Source: Streptomyces sp. CB03234 (lineage in GTDB: Bacteria > Actinomycetota > Actinomycetes > Streptomycetales > Streptomycetaceae). Taken from it: a DNA stretch of 64,000 nucleotides. Below, piece by piece: positions 61,344-64,000 of this stretch. Position numbers and translations under genes: made by a program. The notes under the pieces were generated by a model. The model was not told the DNA's origin. It saw nothing but the letters and a program-made list of their open reading frames with translations, and ran no database searches. The stretch lies in assembly GCF_001905885.1 (NCBI RefSeq), contig NZ_LIYH01000008.1, forward strand, positions 1 to 64,000, in the 5' to 3' direction. Position 1 is the stretch's first letter. Each line of letters starts with the position of its first letter.

Positions 61344-62312
61344 TCAGGGAGTCAGGCGCGGCAGGACGCGGCGGGCGTTGGCGGTGGTGAGGGAGCGCCA
61401 GGTGGCGCCCGGTGAGGGGGTGGGTGCGGTGTCGAGGCTCCGGACGTGGTGCTCGACGCCGGCGGCCGGCGTCCAGACGTGGTCGCTGCCGTAGAGGAGC
61501 CGGTCGGGGTCGGCCAGGCTCAGCAGGGCGGGCAGCTGGCGGGGCAGGGCGGGGCCGGCGAGGTCGTAGTAGAGGCGGCGCAGTTGCTCGACCGCGTCCG
61601 GGGCGTCGGTGCCGGCGGGCATGAACATCTTCATGAAGCCGTTGATGCGGTCGGCGAGGACCGGCAGCGCGCCGCCGCAGTGCGGGACGATGATCTTCAG
61701 GTCGGGGTGGCGCTCCAGGGTGCCGGCCATGAGCAGGTCGGTGACCGTGCGGGCGGTGTCGAAGACGAACTCGATCATCGGCCGGGGCCGCCCGAGCGCG
61801 GACTGCTCCCAGCAGACCGGCGATGTGGGGTGCAGGAAGACCACGGCCCTTCGGCGGTCGAGTTCGGCCCAGACCGGTTCGAGGGACGGGTTTCCCAGGT
61901 AGGTGCCGTGGGTGTTGGTCTCCAGGACCACGCCGTCGGCGCCCAGGGCGTCGAAGGCGTACGCGATCTCCTCGAGGGAGCCGTCGACGTCCGGCAGCGG
62001 CAGGGAGGCGAACAGGCCGAAGCGGCCCGGGTGTTCGCGTACCGCCTCCGCGCCGTCCTCGTTGACCTCGCGGGCCAGGCGGCGGGCGGCGGTGTCGTCG
62101 CCGAAGTGCACGCCGGGCGACGACACGGACAGCATGGCGGTGTCGATGCCGCAGCGGTCCATCAGCTCGATGTGGGCCGTGGCGGACCAGGAGGGCCATG
62201 CGGGAACGCCGTCGGGCATGCGGTGGCCGGCTTCCTTGGCCCGGCGTACGTAGGAGTCGGTGACGAAGTGGGCGTGGACGTCGACGAGGCCGACGTCCTC
62301 GGTGCTGGTCAT
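61344..62312 (-). CDS. Amidohydrolase family 2 (ACMSD-like decarboxylase/hydrolase)
   Basis: 322 residues from ATG 62312. Metal ligands: VDVHAHF (H-x-H), VFLHPTSP (His), IIVPHCGGALP (His) and LLYGSDHVWTP (Asp). The PF04909 family includes decarboxylases of aminocarboxymuconate, resorcylate and related aromatics. With the cupin and MFS genes upstream it forms an operon probably for breakdown of an aromatic acid. Confidence 0.9.
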   Translation of the reverse strand: MTSTEDVGLVDVHAHFVTDSYVRRAKEAGHRMPDGVPAWPSWSATAHIELMDRCGIDTAMLSVSSPGVHFGDDTAARRLAREVNEDGAEAVREHPGRFGLFASLPLPDVDGSLEEIAYAFDALGADGVVLETNTHGTYLGNPSLEPVWAELDRRRAVVFLHPTSPVCWEQSALGRPRPMIEFVFDTARTVTDLLMAGTLERHPDLKIIVPHCGGALPVLADRINGFMKMFMPAGTDAPDAVEQLRRLYYDLAGPALPRQLPALLSLADPDRLLYGSDHVWTPAAGVEHHVRSLDTAPTPSPGATWRSLTTANARRVLPRLTP

Positions 62313-62355
62313 GGGTGGCTTCTTTCCGGCGGGGGCGTTGGGGGGCGGGTGGCGG

Positions 62356-62916
62356 TCAGTTCCCGGTGCGCCATTCGTGGCCGGGCAGGAAGGTCACGTC
62401 GTACTGCTGCGGCACGGTGCGGAACTTCTCCGGTGCGGGGACGTGCGGCTCGCGCGGCAGGGTGAGTTCCTCGGTGGGGGTGCCGAGGTTCTCGAAGAAC
62501 CGCTCGAAGGTGCCGCCGGGGCCCGCGGCCACGCCGACGACCCGGCTGTGGTGGCGCTCGATGCGGTAGGCGTGCGCGCAGTTCTTCGGTACGAAGCCGA
62601 AGTCGCCCGGCGTGAGCAGCTTTTCGTGCTGTTCGCCCTCCAGGTCCTCGACGAACAGCCGCACCGCGCCGTCGGTGACGTAGAAGACCTCGTAGGTGTC
62701 GGGGTGGGAGTGGGCCGGGATGAGCTCGCCCTTGGGGCCCTCGACGGTGAAGAAGTTGAACATGTTCTCGGTCTGCTCGCCGCCGGCGTAGACGGTGACG
62801 AGGTCGCCGAACAGGTGGGCGCGGTCGCCCAGGCCCTTCTCTATGAAGTACGGCTTGCCCGGCTCGGCCGGGATGCGGGAGCGGGTGCGGTACCGGGTGG
62901 TGAACTCGATGGTCAT
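62356..62916 (-). CDS. Cupin dioxygenase-like protein (quercetinase type)
   Basis: 186 residues from ATG 62916. Cupin motif 1 is LIPAHSHPDTYEVFYVTDGAVRLFVED (H-x-H...E) and motif 2 is PGDFGFVPKNCAHAYRI (His). The metal site is complete, so an enzyme (dioxygenase or isomerase) rather than a storage protein. 43 bp before the amidohydrolase gene in the same operon. Confidence 0.85.
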   Translation of the reverse strand: MTIEFTTRYRTRSRIPAEPGKPYFIEKGLGDRAHLFGDLVTVYAGGEQTENMFNFFTVEGPKGELIPAHSHPDTYEVFYVTDGAVRLFVEDLEGEQHEKLLTPGDFGFVPKNCAHAYRIERHHSRVVGVAAGPGGTFERFFENLGTPTEELTLPREPHVPAPEKFRTVPQQYDVTFLPGHEWRTGN

Positions 62917-62939
62917 CAGGGCTCCAGTCGGGTGCGTGG

Positions 62940-64000
62940 TTACGGAGTGGTGGTGGAGATCTCGCCGTGGCCGTGCCGGGGGCGTACCAGGCACAACAGC
63001 GTCAGGACGGCCAGGGCCAGGGAGACGAGCATGATCGTGGCCATCGGCAGGGAACTGCTCTCGCCGAAGGCGCCGACGAGCGGGGAGGCGATGGCCCCGC
63101 ACAGGAACTGCAGTCCGCCCAGGAGCGCGGACGCCGCTCCGGGGGCGGTGCGGCCGATGTTCTGGCCGAGGCTCATCGTCGCCGGGAAGATCATGCCGAT
63201 GCCGCACATGACCACGAAGAGGGTGATCCAGGTCCCGGTGAAGCTCTCGCCGAGGAGGGCGGTGACCACGACCTGGGCGAGCGTGCCGGTGGCGGCCACG
63301 GCGACGCTGAGGCTGAGCAGTACGTTGAGCCGGATGTGGCGGGCCAGCCCGGCGAAGGCCGTGCCGGCGAGGAGCATGCCAAGGGCGTTCACCGCGAAGA
63401 TCAGCGAGTACATGCCGGCGGAGACGTCGTGGACCCGCTCGAAGACGAAGCTGGAACCGCTGATGTAGGCGAACAGCGCCGCCGACGAGAACCCGAGCAC
63501 GAGGACGTACCCCATGAAGGGGCGGTTGCGGGTGAGGCGGCCCATCGCGCGGAACGTGCCGGACAGGCCGCCGCCGTGGCGGCGCTCCGGCGGCAGCGAC
63601 TCGGGCACCTTGAGCAGCACGCCGATCAGCAGCAGGACGCCGATGAGGCACAGGACCCAGAACACGGCCCGCCAGCTGGACACCGCGAGGACCGCGCCGC
63701 CGAGGACGGGCGCGGCGACGGGTGCCACGCCCAGGATCTGGGAGAGCACCGCGAAGTAGCGGGGGATGTCCGGGCCGTGGAAGCGGTCGGTGATCACCGC
63801 TCGGGCCAGCACCATGCCCACGGCGCCGGCGGCTCCCTGGAGGAAACGGGCGGCCATGAGGGCGTAGGCGTTGGGCGCCAGGGCGCAGACCAGCGAGAAC
63901 AGGATGAAACCCGCGCTGCCGCCGATCAGCAGCCGGCGCCTGCCGAGGCTGTCGCTGAGGGGGCCGAGGAGGATCTGACCGGCGACCATGCCGGCCAGGA
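62940..64000 (-). CDS. Bcr/CflA-type MFS drug-resistance transporter, 5' end outside the window
   Basis: At least 353 residues; the N-terminus lies beyond 64000. GPLSDSLGRRRLLIGGSAGF and AARFLQGAAGAVGMVLARAVITDRF (motif C-like) place it in the Bcr/CflA drug:H+ antiporter group; about 10 helices visible. First known gene of the MFS / cupin / amidohydrolase operon (24 bp from the cupin). It may import or export the aromatic substrate. Confidence 0.88.
   Translation of the reverse strand, partial: LAGMVAGQILLGPLSDSLGRRRLLIGGSAGFILFSLVCALAPNAYALMAARFLQGAAGAVGMVLARAVITDRFHGPDIPRYFAVLSQILGVAPVAAPVLGGAVLAVSSWRAVFWVLCLIGVLLLIGVLLKVPESLPPERRHGGGLSGTFRAMGRLTRNRPFMGYVLVLGFSSAALFAYISGSSFVFERVHDVSAGMYSLIFAVNALGMLLAGTAFAGLARHIRLNVLLSLSVAVAATGTLAQVVVTALLGESFTGTWITLFVVMCGIGMIFPATMSLGQNIGRTAPGAASALLGGLQFLCGAIASPLVGAFGESSSLPMATIMLVSLALAVLTLLCLVRPRHGHGEISTTTP

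Noticed and set aside
1..64000. CRISPR arrays, rRNA, tRNA, phage structural genes
   Set aside because: None of the repeat spacing, RNA folds or phage motifs expected for these could be found by reading; tools such as tRNAscan-SE could confirm.

Overview
The window is actinobacterial DNA, most likely a Streptomyces chromosome arm. It has very high G+C with strongly GC-biased third codon positions, frequent GTG/TTG starts and GTGA/ATGA stop-start overlaps. It also carries typical Streptomyces families: a CBM2-GH5 cellulase behind a perfect CebR box, a CGNR-type regulator, a mycothiol-dependent isomerase-family relic and Imm49. No rRNA, tRNA, CRISPR array or replication origin was seen. All functional calls come from reading the sequence and from recalled family knowledge; no database search was run.

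Region 1 (1-16.2 kb) is a decayed accessory zone. A secreted NucA/NucB-type nuclease gene is split by one extra C. An IS3-family element carries a broken orfB, and an IS5-type transposase is truncated. A lipoprotein lacks a start codon. Relics of a CBM2 protein, a RelE toxin, a DnaJ C-terminus and a methyltransferase are present, and an AraC regulator has three frameshifts. Apparently intact genes in this zone are the CebR-controlled cellulase, a membrane-anchored Mrr-like nuclease with a small membrane partner, and small secreted or hypothetical proteins. Almost everything downstream is intact, so the damage is more likely real decay than poor sequence.

Region 2 (16.2-21.3 kb) is a compact ribosomal-peptide (RiPP) operon: a 29-residue precursor, an attenuator-like hairpin, YcaO, TfuA, a JmjC/ROX-type oxygenase and an MFS exporter. 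YcaO plus TfuA is the known pair for backbone thioamides. The precursor ends in VAHHT, and the oxygenase belongs to a superfamily that includes histidine hydroxylases. The inferred product is a linear thioamidated peptide with beta-hydroxyhistidine. This is one of two candidate undescribed systems.

Region 3 (21.6-32.4 kb) holds standalone genes: a peptidoglycan-binding secreted protein, two alpha/beta-hydrolases each divergent from a likely repressor (CGNR, TetR), an orphan Imm49 protein, a VOC protein and several hypotheticals.

Region 4 (32.5-40.9 kb, all minus strand) is a second candidate biosynthetic operon. In transcription order it encodes a 52-residue ORF, an MFS exporter, an SGNH hydrolase, a 30-residue cationic peptide, a tandem heme-oxygenase-like diiron protein, a NodU/CmcH-type carbamoyltransferase, a shortened SxtJ-like protein and an ATP-grasp ligase. 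I do not recognise its product.

Region 5 (41.9-64 kb) is mostly catabolic and transport functions. It has a maleylpyruvate-isomerase-family gene with an in-frame stop, then a TetR / MFS / GH3 / secreted SurE / carboxylesterase set. Next are an ArsR-rhodanese / metallo-beta-lactamase-rhodanese / MFS sulfur module, an EamA exporter divergent from a MocR regulator with overlapping start codons, and VOC and ROK proteins. A polysaccharide deacetylase, an EEP-family phosphohydrolase and a MetE-like protein follow. The window ends in an amidohydrolase / cupin / MFS operon that runs off the end.
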